This document shows, one piece after another, positions 1-11,901 of a stretch of 64,000 nucleotides of DNA; within the stretch, counting starts at the first letter, position 1, and every line of letters starts with the position of its first letter. The stretch comes from Diadema setosum (taxonomy: Eukaryota > Echinodermata > Echinoidea > Diadematoida > Diadematidae). The stretch spans positions 4,093,501 through 4,157,500 of the forward strand of contig NC_092702.1 of the NCBI RefSeq assembly GCF_964275005.1, read 5' to 3'. The notes beneath the pieces are model-generated. The model saw only the letters and a list, made by a program, of their open reading frames with translations, was not told the DNA's origin and made no database searches. The position numbers and the translations under genes are program-made.

Positions 1-639
1 CCCCCCCCCATCCGAACAAGTTCCAGTGTGCTGCATGAACTTCCCACACCGTGTACCCCACACGGTCTCTTCACTCTCTCAGAAAGGTCTATTTTTGTTT
101 GTATATACTTTGTACTTTTAGTGCAACATGTATACTTACTTATAAGGCCTTTGAATGATCCCTTTGAATTGTTTCTACGTCATGCATGGTCCATCTTGAT
201 AATGAGTTGGAGAAGTGCATGAGATGGGAACATTCAAAATCATACCTGAATCCTAATCTTCGTACTTAGCAAAATAAAAAACAAAACATAAACACAAAAA
301 CACAAATCACACACAAACAAACAGAAACAACACTAATAAAAAACACATCGCACTTTCTCCCTCAATACGAGGCACTTTCGGATGGACGAAAATCATTTAC
401 TTTTGGAACTAACAAACCCTTTTTACTTCCAGGAAGATTTCTGAACTCTTTTTAATTTTTGGATTAAACTATTCTATTTCTTCTTATTAGGCACCTATTT
501 TCATATTCAAGCAATCGAACCTTGAAATAAAGTATCTGAAAAAAAAATAACTTTCAGAATATCGAGCTCTAAGATACTTAGTATGGCTTTGTAAGCTACG
601 AAAATATATATGATACGGACAGAAAAAAGAAATGCATAT

Positions 640-900
640 CAGTCAAATGAAAACTCGTTCGAGGATTTTAGAAACACATGACAAAATTGAAAAAGGTCGA
701 TTATTTGAGGGATAATCTTTATCCCCACATCTAAGGATTGGGATGATCTTTGCCCTTTCCACTGCCTAGGAAAATTTCCACTCAGCAGAGACATGTTAAT
801 CAAATAGGCAATGCTGTTTAATATGTCGAACATTGTCGAAAGCAAAAAAGTTTCAGCATATGAACAGAAATCTTATCAAAACTGGCAGATTTAACATTCG
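640..900 (-). mobile_element. LINE reverse-transcriptase fragment (copy 1)
   Basis: On the minus strand the translation reads SASFDKISVHMLKL, then IAYLINMSLLSGNFPRQWK, then, after frame changes, AKIIPI, SNNRPFSIL and SKILERVF. This is the run of motifs at the start of a non-LTR (CR1/jockey-like) reverse transcriptase (KSxGxDGI...L...PxxWK...AKVIPI...NYRPIS...KILER). At least two frameshifts separate the blocks, so it is a dead fragment. Copy 2 keeps only the first half. Confidence 0.8.
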
Positions 901-1209
901 TCAAATTGCGAATAACTTTTACAAACTGCACTGTTGTCCTTCACTAGAGTAGATTTAAAGATATCATTTCAAATGATCATTTGAATCATTTGAATCGTGT
1001 CCAAATTGACATCACTATTACACTAATTATTTTTGATGCAATTTTAATGCAACAACAGTTAAGTGTGTACCAAAGTACGCCCCATATGCAAACCATGTTC
1101 TACTCCTGATAGCTCGGTCACAACAGTGGTTAACATTTTCAGTATAGTTTTTTTTTTCTTTTTTTTTAATCATATAGGCATACCCCGCTTCTTTTATTTG
1201 GTACCATTA

Positions 1210-1512
1210 AATTGCCTGGTCTAATCTTCTATCCGTTCTCTGTTTCTTTTTCACAAACACTGAATACTCGGGGCTTACAGCCAAACAAGCTTATACTTTC
1301 ATGTAGGTCCCGTCATACTTCTCTTTATTCAATCCCATTTCCATTTCCATTTCGACCAGTTTTCATTACAATTGCTGTGTTATCACCATGTATATTGTCT
1401 GGTCTTGCACATTGTTCATAAGGTAAAAGAATTTGTACTATTATTTCTGATGTAATATTCATAAATGAGAAGTATGAAAATACATGTAAATGAATTGAAT
1501 TGAATTGAATTA
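1210..1512 (+). mobile_element. Probable LINE 3' end with ATTGA tail (copy 1)
   Basis: AT-rich stretch ending in an AAATGAATTGAATTGAATT tail, the short-repeat tail usual for CR1-type LINE 3' ends. A similar ending (AGAAGTATGAAAAT then AATTGAAATTGA) occurs at about 44805-44835. No reverse-transcriptase coding is visible, so the family is not assigned. Confidence 0.45.
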
Positions 1513-1732
1513 CACGGTTCATAAGGGACATTGTGAAGTGATGACATTATCAGTGATTATCACTATCTATCATTCTCTGTGAAAACATGGCAAACATGAA
1601 GGGGTGATGTTCGCTTTCTTTTTTCCCGATGGACTTTGAAAATGGAGTAGGTTTCATTGTTATTCAGTTATTCCGTAACACATGAATTTTCTGTGCCTAA
1701 TAGGATGTTTGTGAGAGCGTAAATGAAAGATG

Positions 1733-2182
1733 AACCCTTAATCCGAATGTCGTTGGGTCATAGTTTATTATCGAAAAAAAAAAATGAAATAAGCTTCGTT
1801 GTTTCGAAGATTCGTTAATCCGAAAATGAAATCAAGATTCCTTATTATGAAGGTATGATAGTCCGACAGTGGAATAAGGTTCATTTCCGTAGGTTCGTTA
1901 ATGCTTTCGTGCACTGATACCAGCCTGACGCAGGCGTCACACTCCCGAAGTAGAGCAAATAGCGATGGACACGCGATGAAGGAAGTGTTCAAATTCGGCT
2001 CTGACAGCATAATATGGGGCGTTTCGTGATGGCCTCTTACTGTCTTATGCCATAGTGTGACCACAGGGGAGTTTCTCAGGCTCCGGCAACAACTTCGGCA
2101 TAAAGAACCTTTGGAATTACGCCACAAATGTTCGGATTAACGAACCCTATACAATGTCATTTTCGGATTATAAAATGGGCTT
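1733..2182. mobile_element. Foldback repeat built from TTCGGATTAACGAA words (copy 1)
   Basis: The left part has repeated GTTCGTTAATCCGAA-like words (about 1733-1750, 1805-1820, 1885-1900). The right part has the complements TTCGGATTAACGAACC and TTTCGGATTATAAAATGG (about 2128-2182). The interior between the arms is unrelated. This looks like a non-autonomous foldback transposable element; the exact ends are not clear. Confidence 0.5.
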
Positions 2183-2245
2183 TAGAATCTCTGCAATCTG
2201 ATTGATCGGTCGATTGCCATGCATTGATTTTTACCGATCCACACT

Positions 2246-2281
2246 GAGCCATGCGTCCGGTAAAATCCGAACGCATGGCTC
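2246..2281. repeat. Perfect short hairpin (copy 1; also 8736-8771)
   Basis: GAGCCATGCGT at 2246-2256 pairs perfectly with ACGCATGGCTC at 2271-2281 across a 14-base loop. The same hairpin is intact in copy 2 at 8736-8771. The outer sequence repeats the CCGGACGCATG word once more at about 2309, so it may be the edge of a larger foldback. Confidence 0.6.
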
Positions 2282-2355
2282 AAGTCTTGTATAGTGTTGT
2301 AGGTGTACCGGACGCATGATGGGGAATATGGTTGTATTTCATGAATTTACGGGTC

Positions 2356-2502
2356 CATTCTATTATACAAATGATGCACAGGCCTATTTCGTGGATCAGT
2401 AAGAATTGGACGCTCTCGTTTAACTTTGGAACGGTTCCAAAGTTGAACTCGCGCATCCAATTATCACCGATCCATTCAGTCCTGTGCATCATTTATAGAA
2501 TG
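2356..2502. repeat. Long inverted repeat (copy 1)
   Basis: Arms of about 70 bp meet at AACTTTGGAACGGTTCCAAAGTT near 2420-2445 in two short runs; the outer ends are CATTCTATTA and the TATAGAATG complement. Because of the palindrome, both strands encode look-alike short frames that should not be read as genes. Likely a small foldback element. Confidence 0.65.
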
Positions 2503-2916
2503 TCATATTCCTTTCGCTGAAATATAAGGAGTATATAGGCACTCATAATGATAATACTTTCCATCTGAATTCAGTTGGGATGCCTCCTTACCTCTCTAAG
2601 GGGTCATTTACCCCCCCCCCCCCAAAAAAAAAAGAAGTAAATAAATAAAAAAAATCTCATTCCAGTGTTTTGTGGAAAGTTGCTAGGAAACTATCTGTAT
2701 GAAAGCGAAAACCGGAATCGAAAAACCTTCCTCGGGAGAGATTTTCCTTTTTCAAACAAACTCGGCAGTGTAATTCAGGTTTGCTATTATTGTTGTGTCG
2801 TTGTTGTTGTTCGTTGGTTGGTTGGCTTGGGAGTTTTAAACATTTTTTCATGTTTTGTTTTTGTTTGCTTGTTGTTGTTTTTGCTCTCGACTAACGAGCA
2901 GAAAGGCAGTAATTAA

Positions 2917-3707
2917 CCCTCAGTATGCACGCAATTTGCTCGTATAGCTCGCTCCACGCCCGCAGAACTAACCAGCTACACGGATATTGGCAGTTTCGAC
3001 ACTGTTCCTTGCCAGTAAAACACCCGTAATATGCTCGTAGAATGCCCGCAGGTGACATGCGCTTCTGGCGCTTAAGTATAGATCCACGGGCAACTTACGT
3101 ACTTCAAGCGGGTCAACTGCTTGTGACTTGCGGCAACTACGGGCCTCCTACTGGTGTTCTGCGTGGACCTCTGCGGGCAATCACCGCGACTCACCCGGAA
3201 AAAGTTTTGGTCATGCTCAAAACCTGGCTGCGGGTAAATTGGACTTGCGTGCGCACCTCCGGGCAACTACGGGCGAGATATGCGCTAGGTACTGTCATGC
3301 CGGGCCAACTGCTGGGAGGTCAAAGTAGTAAAAATTTTCCCCCGCGAGTCAACCTTGAGCATGCTCAAAACTCGTTCTGGTTGAGTCGCGGGGGTTTGCC
3401 CGCAGAGGTACACGCAGAACACCAGTAGGAGGCCCTTAGCGGCAGCACCTTGCAGGAAACTCTCATGTAGGTACTTCGTAATCCCCGTATGTCGCTCGTA
3501 ACTGAAAATGGATCGGTTTCGAAGCTCTCATGCTGGTCACACAGAATACATGCAAGTAGCAGGTAAGTAGCACGCGTCTAGCAGGTAAAATGCAAGTGCG
3601 AAACTCACCAACATCCTTAACCGCCCGCAGAAAATTCTCCTGCGTGCTGGAAAATCCCTCCTCGCAACAAGCCCGCGTAGCTTACCTGGAAAGGCGTGAC
3701 AGGGCCT
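2917..3707. mobile_element. Word-repeat foldback element, CTACGGGCAACT/GCCCGCAG type (copy 1)
   Basis: GC-rich island in AT-rich DNA, bounded by TTAA at 2913-2916 and 3708-3711. The interior is a dense mixture of one vocabulary in both orientations: ACGGGCAACT, GCCCGCAG, GCGGGT, CTCGTA. For example, CCTCCTACTGGTGTTCTGCG (about 3147) recurs inverted at about 3415-3435. The right end read inward is AGGCCCTGTCACGC, like the AGGGCCCGGTCACAC end at 15140. The left end matches poorly, so the boundaries are tentative. Open frames inside are by-products of composition. Confidence 0.55.
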
Positions 3708-3711
3708 TTAA

Positions 3712-4782
3712 TTTTGTAAAGCCCACCCCCCTCCCTCCCCCTTTACAGAATTCCTGGATCCGCCCCTATGATCAGTGACTTCCACTCAAAAACATTGACG
3801 AGTTTCCCACGTGCACTACTCACCAAACAACACGAATGATAATATTCCGATTTCCTGGGCATCTTGAAAGAACAAGAACACGGAAAGACAACGGTTTTAC
3901 CGTTTCTAGTATTTTGGCAGGGTACCACGTTTGCCGATTTCCGTTTGTTTTTTCAGAGTGTAGATCGTCTGGGAGCTTACCAATTAGAAACAGCACACAG
4001 TGATGAGCAAATATACATACGCACACATTCACTGACACCGACATTGGCACTGTCACAGACATTTAAACATTACACCCAGATCACAAAAACTCACGATACA
4101 TTTACAAAACAGCACAGAACCGTGCACTATCTGCTCAAACCCACCTTGTAGGCCTATATAACTTCTAACGAATTTTGTCGATATTTGGAAAGTAATGAAA
4201 TGCAAACAGCAGACTGCATTTCTGTGTGTTCAAATTATTTATTAAGCACATTTACCTCATGACAAAGCTTAACATTATACCGTTGTACGGTTGTTCGAGA
4301 AAAGGAAGCAAGTGACAATGATTATAAATGCTACATTAATGAAGAAAATATCTTTTGGGGTAGGCCCTTCAACGTGGAAATTTGTGATTAGAAATAATGT
4401 TGATATTCATGCATATGGTAATGCATTCATGACAATTCGAATGATATTCTCATTGAAAATAATGATTTTGTAAGTTCCTTCCTTTTCCCAAGGTATTGTA
4501 GAATTTTAGCAGACATTAAAAAAAAAATCGGCAAAAGGAGCAAGTGACAATGATATCATGAGGTGGTAATGGTACATTGACTCAATGTAGCCTAGTATAT
4601 GTATTGTGTACCACACACATACAAAATCTTTTGTATATTGGACCTTCGGTGTATATGTATTATAGAAAGGGATTTCCCCTAATCCAAAGTACATGTACTG
4701 TGTAGTTTAGAATGGCCAGATGCAACAGTGCAAAACCAGAACATGGCGCTGGCAAATCTTCATGACAGCACCGTGTATATAT

Positions 4783-4863
<81 letters not shown>

Positions 4864-5442
4864 GGGGGTCCAAGGCTTAGTTGTAATACTAAATAGGATT
4901 TAGCTGGCCTAATGACTAATTCTATGCTATCTTCAATCGATGAAATAGTTACCCTCGTTGCACATTCAAATGTCTTTACATGGTTAACTAATATCAGTGA
5001 TACATTTGCACATGTATTATTTAGATAGGCCTAGATGATTATCTAATATAGGTTACAGTCTTTAACTGTTAGACCCAAGGTCCAAGTACCAAATGTCCTC
5101 TCGACCGAAGGCCCGATAGACCTTCGGGCTCACGTCGCACTATAAGGCTATAGCGCTTTAATGCGAGTATACCGTGTTACGTATATTCACATCATATCAT
5201 CGGTGCTGCGTTGTATGAAATGCATGCATGTATGACAATTGTGTGCATAAGAACATTAGAAGGCTCATTCCCTAATATTGCTGTGTCGATATGAAGGAGT
5301 CGTTCGCCATCTTAATCCTGCCCCCCCCCCCCCAAAAAAAAAAAGTGCTCGCGGGAAATCGCTCGGGGTCATCCCACTAGACCGACACCAACGAGTCATA
5401 TAGCCCACGAGTTCGACACTAGGTAAAAAAAAATATTATAGG

Positions 5443-5510
<68 letters not shown>

Positions 5511-5538
5511 CCACGAGTTCGACATGACAACACGGGGC
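3712..5538. other. Gene-free stretch, copy 1 of tandem unit
   Basis: No gene recognised. It holds a pure TA run at about 4793-4860, a C-run/A-run junction near 5321-5344, a GAAGGCCC/CTTCGGGC hairpin near 5107-5130 and a second TA run at about 5445-5506 flanked by repeated CCCACGAGTTCGACA words. The matching stretch in copy 2 is 10176-11927. Confidence 0.7.
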
Positions 5539-5542
5539 TTAA

Positions 5543-6099
5543 AGGGAAGGTAAACCCAAAAAGTAATGTGGATTGAGTGAAAGCAGCAGCATTAGTAGAG
5601 CACATCAGTGAAAGTTTGAGGAAAATCGGACAATCGATGCAAAAGTTATGAATTTTTAAAGTTTTGGTGTTGAAACCGCTCGATGAGAAGACTACTAGAG
5701 GATATGACGTATGAGTGGACAACAATACAAAGAAAATATAAAGGAAATTCAACAAAAATTCACTTTTCTAGAATTATGAAAGAGCAATGGACCAACCTCT
5801 TTCAGAAAGCAGGGGGAATAATTGCTACCCCTAACATATGTCAATATCAAGTTGATGGAATTTGTAATTTTCATGAAAATGGATTTTTGTAGAATTTTCT
5901 TTATATTTTCTTTGTATTGTTGTCCACTCATACGTCATAACCTCTAGTAGTCTCCTCGTCCAGCGGTTCCAACACCAAAACTTTAAAAATTCATAACTTT
6001 AGCATCGATTGTCCGATTTTCTTCAAACTTTCACTGATGTGTTCTACTAATGTTGCTGCTTTCACTCAATCCACATTGCTCTTGGGGTTTATCTTCCCT
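5543..6099. mobile_element. Long foldback MITE, T2/Kolobok-like, TTAA target
   Basis: The 557 bp element has arms of roughly 230 bp each that pair almost throughout: AGGGAAGGTAAACCC at the left and its complement-like GGTTTATCTTCCCT at the right. It is flanked by TTAA (5539-5542) and TGAA (6100-6103), a TTAA duplication with one change. Copy 2 of the tandem unit has the uninterrupted site CTTAAAGGGGTGG at 11927-11939, so this is an insertion. T2-family MITEs are known for TTAA duplications and AGGRR termini; this fits both. No transposase is encoded. Confidence 0.85.
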
Positions 6100-6103
6100 T
6101 GAA

Positions 6104-6228
6104 AGGGGTGGATAGTTTTGGATGAGATGGAGATTCAGGTTTCCAACTTTTGTGATGAGATTTAAAAAAAGAATAAAGAGCGTACAGAGTGCAGAGTTCA
6201 TTTGATGAAAATCAGATTTTCAATGGGT

Positions 6229-6230
<2 letters not shown>
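6104..6230. mobile_element. T2-like MITE, left part only
   Basis: Matches the left 127 bp of the whole element at 11932-12283 (AGGGGTGGATAGTTTTGGATG) and then passes into TA repeats at the word GAGATAT. The rest is missing, marking the right limit of copy 1 of the tandem unit. Confidence 0.8.
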
Positions 6231-6232
<2 letters not shown>

Positions 6233-6292
<60 letters not shown>

Positions 6293-6365
6293 TATATACA
6301 TAATTTATGTATATATATATATATATATATACATATATATGTATATATATATATATATATATATT
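6233..6365. repeat. TA microsatellite, interrupted
   Basis: TA runs at about 6234-6288 and 6311-6363 with an imperfect centre. It lies at the breakpoint of the tandem duplication. Confidence 0.9.
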
Positions 6366-6368
6366 ATA

Positions 6369-6504
6369 TAACAGCACTCAAGCTCATGCTCTCAATACCA
6401 ACAGTTTATTTTGACACAAATTTTCGGGCTCCTCGCCCTCTATCAAGTCATCATAATATCAAAATAAACTATTGGTATTGACAGTATGAGCTTGAGTTCT
6501 GTTA
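6369..6504. repeat. Short inverted-repeat element with a Penelope-like end motif
   Basis: Arms 6370-6413 and 6459-6503 (AACAGCACTCAAGCTCATG ... CATGAGCTTGAGT-like) pair over about 45 bp. The centre reads TTTTCGGGCTCCTCGCCCTC; its complement GAGGGCGAGGAGCCCGAAAA resembles the stem and GAAA of the hammerhead-like motif known from Penelope-like retroelement ends, but the CTGATGA half is degenerate. Assignment is tentative. Confidence 0.45.
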
Positions 6505-6639
6505 TATTTTTGATATTATCATACCAACACGTGGAATCAGTGAATGAAAAAAAAAATCACCAGACAAAATATTACAGAATTCAGTTCCTTTTTTAGATGT
6601 TTTCCTTTGCAGTGGACATTGAATTTTAATTCTTAAAAT

Positions 6640-6794
6640 GCAAAAGCTCCCCCGGGGGGGGGGGGGGGGGGAGGGTGGAACCAATCCACCTGAATCTCCC
6701 CACTCCCTACTTGGCCGATGCTGCTCCGTCCCTCGCTTGAGTATTTCCACGGAAAATTTAACATGTTCTTTCCCCCCTCCCCCCCCCCCCCCCA
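6640..6794. repeat. Poly-G and poly-C runs in inverted arrangement
   Basis: A G run at 6653-6671 and a C run at about 6775-6793 lie some 100 bp apart and could pair. The second run abuts the start of copy 2. The open frames here owe their glycine/proline runs to these tracts. Confidence 0.7.
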
Positions 6795-7286
6795 TCCGAA
6801 CAAGTTCCAGTGTGCTGCATGAACTTCCCACACCGTGTACCCCACACGGTCTCTTCACTCTCTCAGAAAGGTCTATTTTTGTTTGTATATACTTTGTACT
6901 TTTAGTGCAACATGTATACTTACTTATAAGGCCTTTGAATGATCCCTTTGAATTGTTTCTACGTCATGCATGGTCCATCTTGATAATGAGTTGGAGAAGT
7001 GCATGAGATGGGAACATTCAAAATCATGCCTGAATCCTAATCTTCGTACTTAGCAAAATAAAAAACAAAACAAAACAAAACAAAAACACAAAAACACACA
7101 CACACACAAACAAACAGAAACAACACTAATAAAAAACACACTGCACTTTCTCCCTCAATACGAGGCACTTTCGGATGGACGAAAATCATTTACTTTTGGA
7201 ACTAACAAACCCTTTTTACTTCCCGAATCCAGGATGATTTCTGAACTCTTTTTAATTTTTGGATTAAACTATTCTATTTCTTCTTA

Positions 7287-7410
7287 TTTCCACTCAGCAG
7301 AGACATGTTAATCAAATAGGCAATGCTGTTTAATATGTCGAACATTGTCGAAAGCAAAAAAGTTTCAGCATATGAACAGAAATCTTATCAAAACTGGCAG
7401 ATTTAACATT
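7287..7410 (-). mobile_element. LINE reverse-transcriptase fragment (copy 2, cut by deletion)
   Basis: Same fragment as at 640-900, but the motifs after the LSG block are missing. The RT homology in copy 1 runs across the junction, so the copy 1 state is ancestral and copy 2 carries a ~288 bp deletion. The junction has a 3-base ATT microhomology. Confidence 0.75.
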
Positions 7411-7712
7411 CGTCAAAATGCGAATAACTTTTACAAACTTCACTGTTGTCCTTCACTAGAGTAGATTCAAAGATATCATTTCAAATGATCATTTGAATCG
7501 TGTCCAAATTGACATCACTATTACACTAATTATTTTTGATGCAATTTTAATGCAACAACAGTTAAGTGTGTACCAAAGTACGCCCCATATGCAAACCATG
7601 TTCTACTCCTGATAGCTCGGTCACAACAGTGGTTAACATTTTCAGTATAGTTTTTTTTTTCTTTTTTTTTAATCATATAGGCATACCCCGCTTCTTTTAT
7701 TTGGTACCATTA

Positions 7713-8017
7713 AATTGCCTGGTCTAATCTTCTATCCGTTCTCTGTTTCTTTTTCACAAACACTGAATACTCGGGGCTTACAGCCAAACAAGCTTATACT
7801 TTCATGTAGGTCCCGTCATACTTCTCTTTATTCAATCCCATTTCCATTTCCATTTCGACCAGTTTTTTCATTACAATTGCTGTGTTATCACCATGTATAT
7901 TGTCTGGTCTTGCACATTGTTCATAAGGTAAAAGAATTTGTACTATTATTTCTGATGTAATATTCATAAATGAGAAGTATGAAAATACATGTAAATGAAT
8001 TGAATTGAATTGAATTA
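7713..8017 (+). mobile_element. Probable LINE 3' end with ATTGA tail (copy 2)
   Basis: Counterpart of 1210-1512 in the second tandem unit, including the same pentamer tail; it differs mainly by two extra T bases in an internal T run. Confidence 0.45.
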
Positions 8018-8224
8018 CACGGTTCATAAGGGACATTGTGAAGTGATGACATTATCAGTGATTATCATTATCTGTGAAAATATGGCAAACATGAAGGGGT
8101 GATGTTCGCTTTTTTTTCCCCGATGGACTTTGAAAATGGAGTAGGTTTCATTGTTATCCAGTTATTCCGTAACACATGAATTTTCTGTGCCTGATAGGAT
8201 GTTTGTGAGAGCGTAAATGAAAGA

Positions 8225-8668
8225 TGAACCCTTAATCCGAATGTCGTTGGGTCATAGTTCATTATCGAAAAAAAAAAATGAAATAAGCTTCGTTGTTTCG
8301 AAGGTTCGCTAATCCGAAAATAAAATCAAGATTCCTTATTACGAAGGTATGATAGTCCGACAGTGGAATAAGGTTCATTTCCGTAGGTTCGTTAATGCTT
8401 TCGTGCACTGGTACCAGCCTGACGCAGGCGTCACACTCCCGAAGTAGAGCAAAGACGGACACGCGATGAAGGAAGTGTTCAAATTCGGCTCTGACAGTAT
8501 AATATGGGGCGTTTCGTGATGGTCTCTTACTGTCTTATGCCATAGTGTGACCACAGGGGAGTTTCTCAGGCTCCGGCAACAACTTCGGCATAAAGAACCT
8601 TTGGAATTACGCCACAAATGTTCGGATTAACGAACCCTATACAATGTCATTTTCGGATTATAAAATGG
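8225..8668. mobile_element. Foldback repeat built from TTCGGATTAACGAA words (copy 2)
   Basis: Second-unit copy of the element at 1733-2182, with the same arms and interior and a few base changes. Confidence 0.5.
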
Positions 8669-8845
8669 GCTTTAGAATCTCTGCAATCTGATTGATCGGT
8701 CGATTGTCATGCATTGATTTTTACCGATCCACACTGAGCCATGCGTCCGGTAAAATCCGAACGCATGGCTCAAGTCTTGTATAGTGTTGTAGGTGTACCG
8801 GACGCATGATGGGGAATATGGTTGTATTTCATGAATTTACGGGTC

Positions 8846-8992
8846 CATTCTATTATACAAATGATGCACAGGCCTATTTCGTGGATCAGTAAGAATTGGA
8901 CGCTCTCGTTTAACTTTGGAACGGTTCCAAAGTTGAACTCGCGCATCCAATTATCACCGATCCATTCAGTCCTGTGCATCATTTATAGAATG
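8846..8992. repeat. Long inverted repeat (copy 2)
   Basis: Same palindrome as 2356-2502, preserved in the second tandem unit. Confidence 0.65.
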
Positions 8993-9405
8993 TCATATTC
9001 CTTTCGCTGAAATATAAGGAGTATATAGGCACTCATAATGATAATACTTTCCATCTGAATTCAGTTGGGATGCCTCCTTACCTCTCTAAGGGGTCATTTA
9101 CCCCCCCCCCCCCCAAAAAAAAAAGAAGTAAATAAATAAAAAATCTCATTCCAGTGTTTTGTGGAAAGTTGCTAGGAAACTATCTGTATGAAAGCGAAAA
9201 CCGGAATCGAAAAACCTTCCTCGGGAGAGATTTTCCTTTTTCAAACAAACTCGGCAGTGTAATTCAGGTTTGCTATTATTGTTGTGTCGTTGTTGTTGTT
9301 CGTTGGTTGGTTGGCTTGGGAGTTTTAAACATTTTTTCATGTTTTGTTTTTGTTTGCTTGTTGTTGTTTTTGCTCTCAACTAACGAGCAGAAAGGCAGTA
9401 ATTAA

Positions 9406-10171
9406 CCCTCAGTATGCACGCAATTTGCTCGTATAGCTCGCTCCACGCCCGCAGAACTAACCAGCTACACGGATATTGGCAGTTTCGACACTGTTCCTTG
9501 CCAGTAAAACACCCGTAATATGCTCGTAGAATGCCCGCAGTATAGATCCACGGGTAACTTAAGTACTTCAAGCGGGTCAACTGCTTGTGACTTGCGGCAA
9601 CTACGGGCCTCCTACTGGTGTTCTGCGTGGACCTCTGCGGGCAATCCCCGCGACTCACCCTGAAAAAGTTTTGGTCATGCTCAAAACTTGGCTGCGGGTA
9701 AATTGGACTTGCGTGCGCACCTCCGGGCAACTACGGGCGAGATATGCGCTAGGTACTGTCATGCCGGGCCAACTGCTGGGAGGTCAAAGTAGTAAAAATT
9801 TTCCCCCGCGAGTCAACCTTGAGCATGCTCAAAACTCGTTCTGGTTGAGTCGCGGGGGTTTGCCCGCAGAGGTACACGCAGAACACCAGTAGGAGGCCCT
9901 TAGCGGCAGCACCTTGCAGGAAACTCTCATGTAGGTACTTCGTAATCCCCGTATGTCGCTCGTAACTGAAAATGGATCGGTTTCGAAGCTCTCACGCTGG
10001 TCACACAGAATACATGCAAGTAGCAGGTAAGTAGCACGCGTCTAGTAGGTAAGATGCAAGTGCGAAACTCACCAACATCCTTAACCGCCCGCAGAAAATT
10101 CTCCTGCGTGCTGGAAAATCCCTCCTCGCAACAAGCCCGCGTAGCTTACCTGGAAAGGCGTGACAGGGCCT
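9406..10171. mobile_element. Word-repeat foldback element, CTACGGGCAACT/GCCCGCAG type (copy 2)
   Basis: Copy of the 2917-3707 element in the second tandem unit, with TTAA at 9402-9405 and 10172-10175. It lacks the 26 bp around GTGACATGCGCTTC that copy 1 has. Confidence 0.55.
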
Positions 10172-10175
10172 TTAA

Positions 10176-11850
10176 TTTTGTAAAGCCCCCCCCCCCTCCC
10201 CCTTTACGGAATTCCTGGATCCGCCCCTATGATCAGTGACTTCCACTCAAAAACATCGACGAGTTTCCCACGTCCACTACTCACCAAACAACACGAATGA
10301 TAATATTCCGGATTTCCTGGGCATCTTGAAAGAACAAGAACACGGAAAGACAACGGTTTTACCGTTTCTAGTATTTTGGCAGGGTACCACGTTTGCCGAT
10401 TTCCGTTTGTTTTTTCAGAGTGTAGATCGTCTGGGAGCTTACCAATTAGAAACAGCACACAGTGGTGAGCAAATATACATACGCACACATTCACTGACAC
10501 CGACATTGGCACTGTCACAGACATTTAAACATTACACGCAGATCACAAAAACTCACGATACATTTACAAAACAGCACAGAACCGTGCACTATCTGCTCAA
10601 ACCCACCTTGTAGGCCTATATAACTTCTAACGAATTTTGTCGATATTTGGAAAGTAATGAAATGCAAATAGTAGACTACATTTCTGTGTGTTCAAATTAT
10701 TTATTAAGCACATTTACCTCATGACAAAGCTTAACATTATACCGTTGTACGGTTGTTCGAGAAAAGGAAGCAAGTGACAATGATTATAAATGCTACATTA
10801 ATGAAGAAAATATCTTTTGGGGTAGGCCCTTCAACGTGGAAATTTGTGATTAGAAATAATGTTGATATTCATGCATATGGTAATGCATTCATGACAATTC
10901 GAATGATATTCTCATTGAAAATAATGATTTTGTAAGTTCCTTCCTTTTCCCAAGGTATTGTAAAATTTTTGCAGACATAAAAAAAAAAAAATTCGGCAAA
11001 AGGAAGCAAGTGACAATGATATCATGAGGTGGTAATGGTACATTGACTCAATGTAGCCTATATGTATTGTGTACCACACACATACAGAATCTTTTGTCTA
11101 TTGGACCTTCGGTCTATATGTATTATAGAAAGGGATTTCCCCTAATCCAAAGTACATGTACTGTGTAGTTTAGAATGGCCAGATGCAACAGTGCAAAACC
11201 AGAACATGGCGCTGGCAAATCTTCATGACAGCACCGTGTATATATATTTATATATATGTCATATATATATATATATATATATATTTGGGGATCCAAGGCT
11301 TAGTTGTAATACTAAATAGGATTTAGCTGGCCTAATGACTAATTCTATGCTATCTTCAATGGATGAAATAATCACCCTCGTTGCACATTCAAATGTCTTT
11401 ACATGGTTAACTAATATCAGTGATACATTTGTACATGTATTATTTAGATAGGCCTACATAATTATCTAATATAGGTTACAGTCTTTAACTGTTAGACCCA
11501 AGGTCGAAGTACCAAATGTCCTCTCCACCGAAGGCCCAATAGACCTTCGGGCTCACGTCGCACCATAAGGCTATAGCGCTTTAATGCGAGTATACCGTGT
11601 TACGTATATTCACATCATATCATCGGTATTGCGTTGTATAAAATGCATGCATGTATGACAATTGTGTGTATAAGAACATTAGAAGGCTCATTCCCTAATA
11701 TTGCTGTGTCGATATGAAGGAGTCATTCGCCATCTTAATCCTGCCCCCCCCCCCAAAAAAAAAAAAAAAAAGTGCTCGCGGGAATTCGATCGGGGTCATC
11801 CCACTAGACCGACACCAACGAGTCATATAGCCCACGAGTTCGACACTAGG

Positions 11851-11901
<51 letters not shown>

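Larger units (their letters stand above)
1..6230 (+). repeat. Tandem segmental duplication, copy 1 (left end outside window)
   Basis: This block aligns base for base with 6795-12060; position 11 matches 6795, an offset of 6784 at the left. Order and orientation of every sub-feature are the same in both copies. The differences are scattered single bases, microsatellite lengths, a ~288 bp segment at 489-776 and a 26 bp segment near 3050 present only here, and a 557 bp foldback insertion at 5543-6099 present only here. Homology ends at about 6230, inside a T2-like MITE that is whole in copy 2 and runs into TA repeats here. No host gene is recognised; open frames in the block are short and not explained by any family. 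The left limit is outside the window. Confidence 0.95.

Noticed and set aside
489-776. 288 bp copy-1-only segment with TTAGGCA/TGCCTAG ends read as a transposon insertion
   Set aside because: LINE reverse-transcriptase homology runs through its right edge, so it is ancestral sequence deleted from copy 2.
3042-3428. 128-codon frame in the GC-rich island
   Set aside because: Lies wholly in a word-repeat foldback element; both strands give look-alike frames because of internal inverted repeats.
6638-7006. 122-codon frame beginning with a glycine run
   Set aside because: Driven by poly-G and poly-C tracts and crosses the tandem-unit junction.
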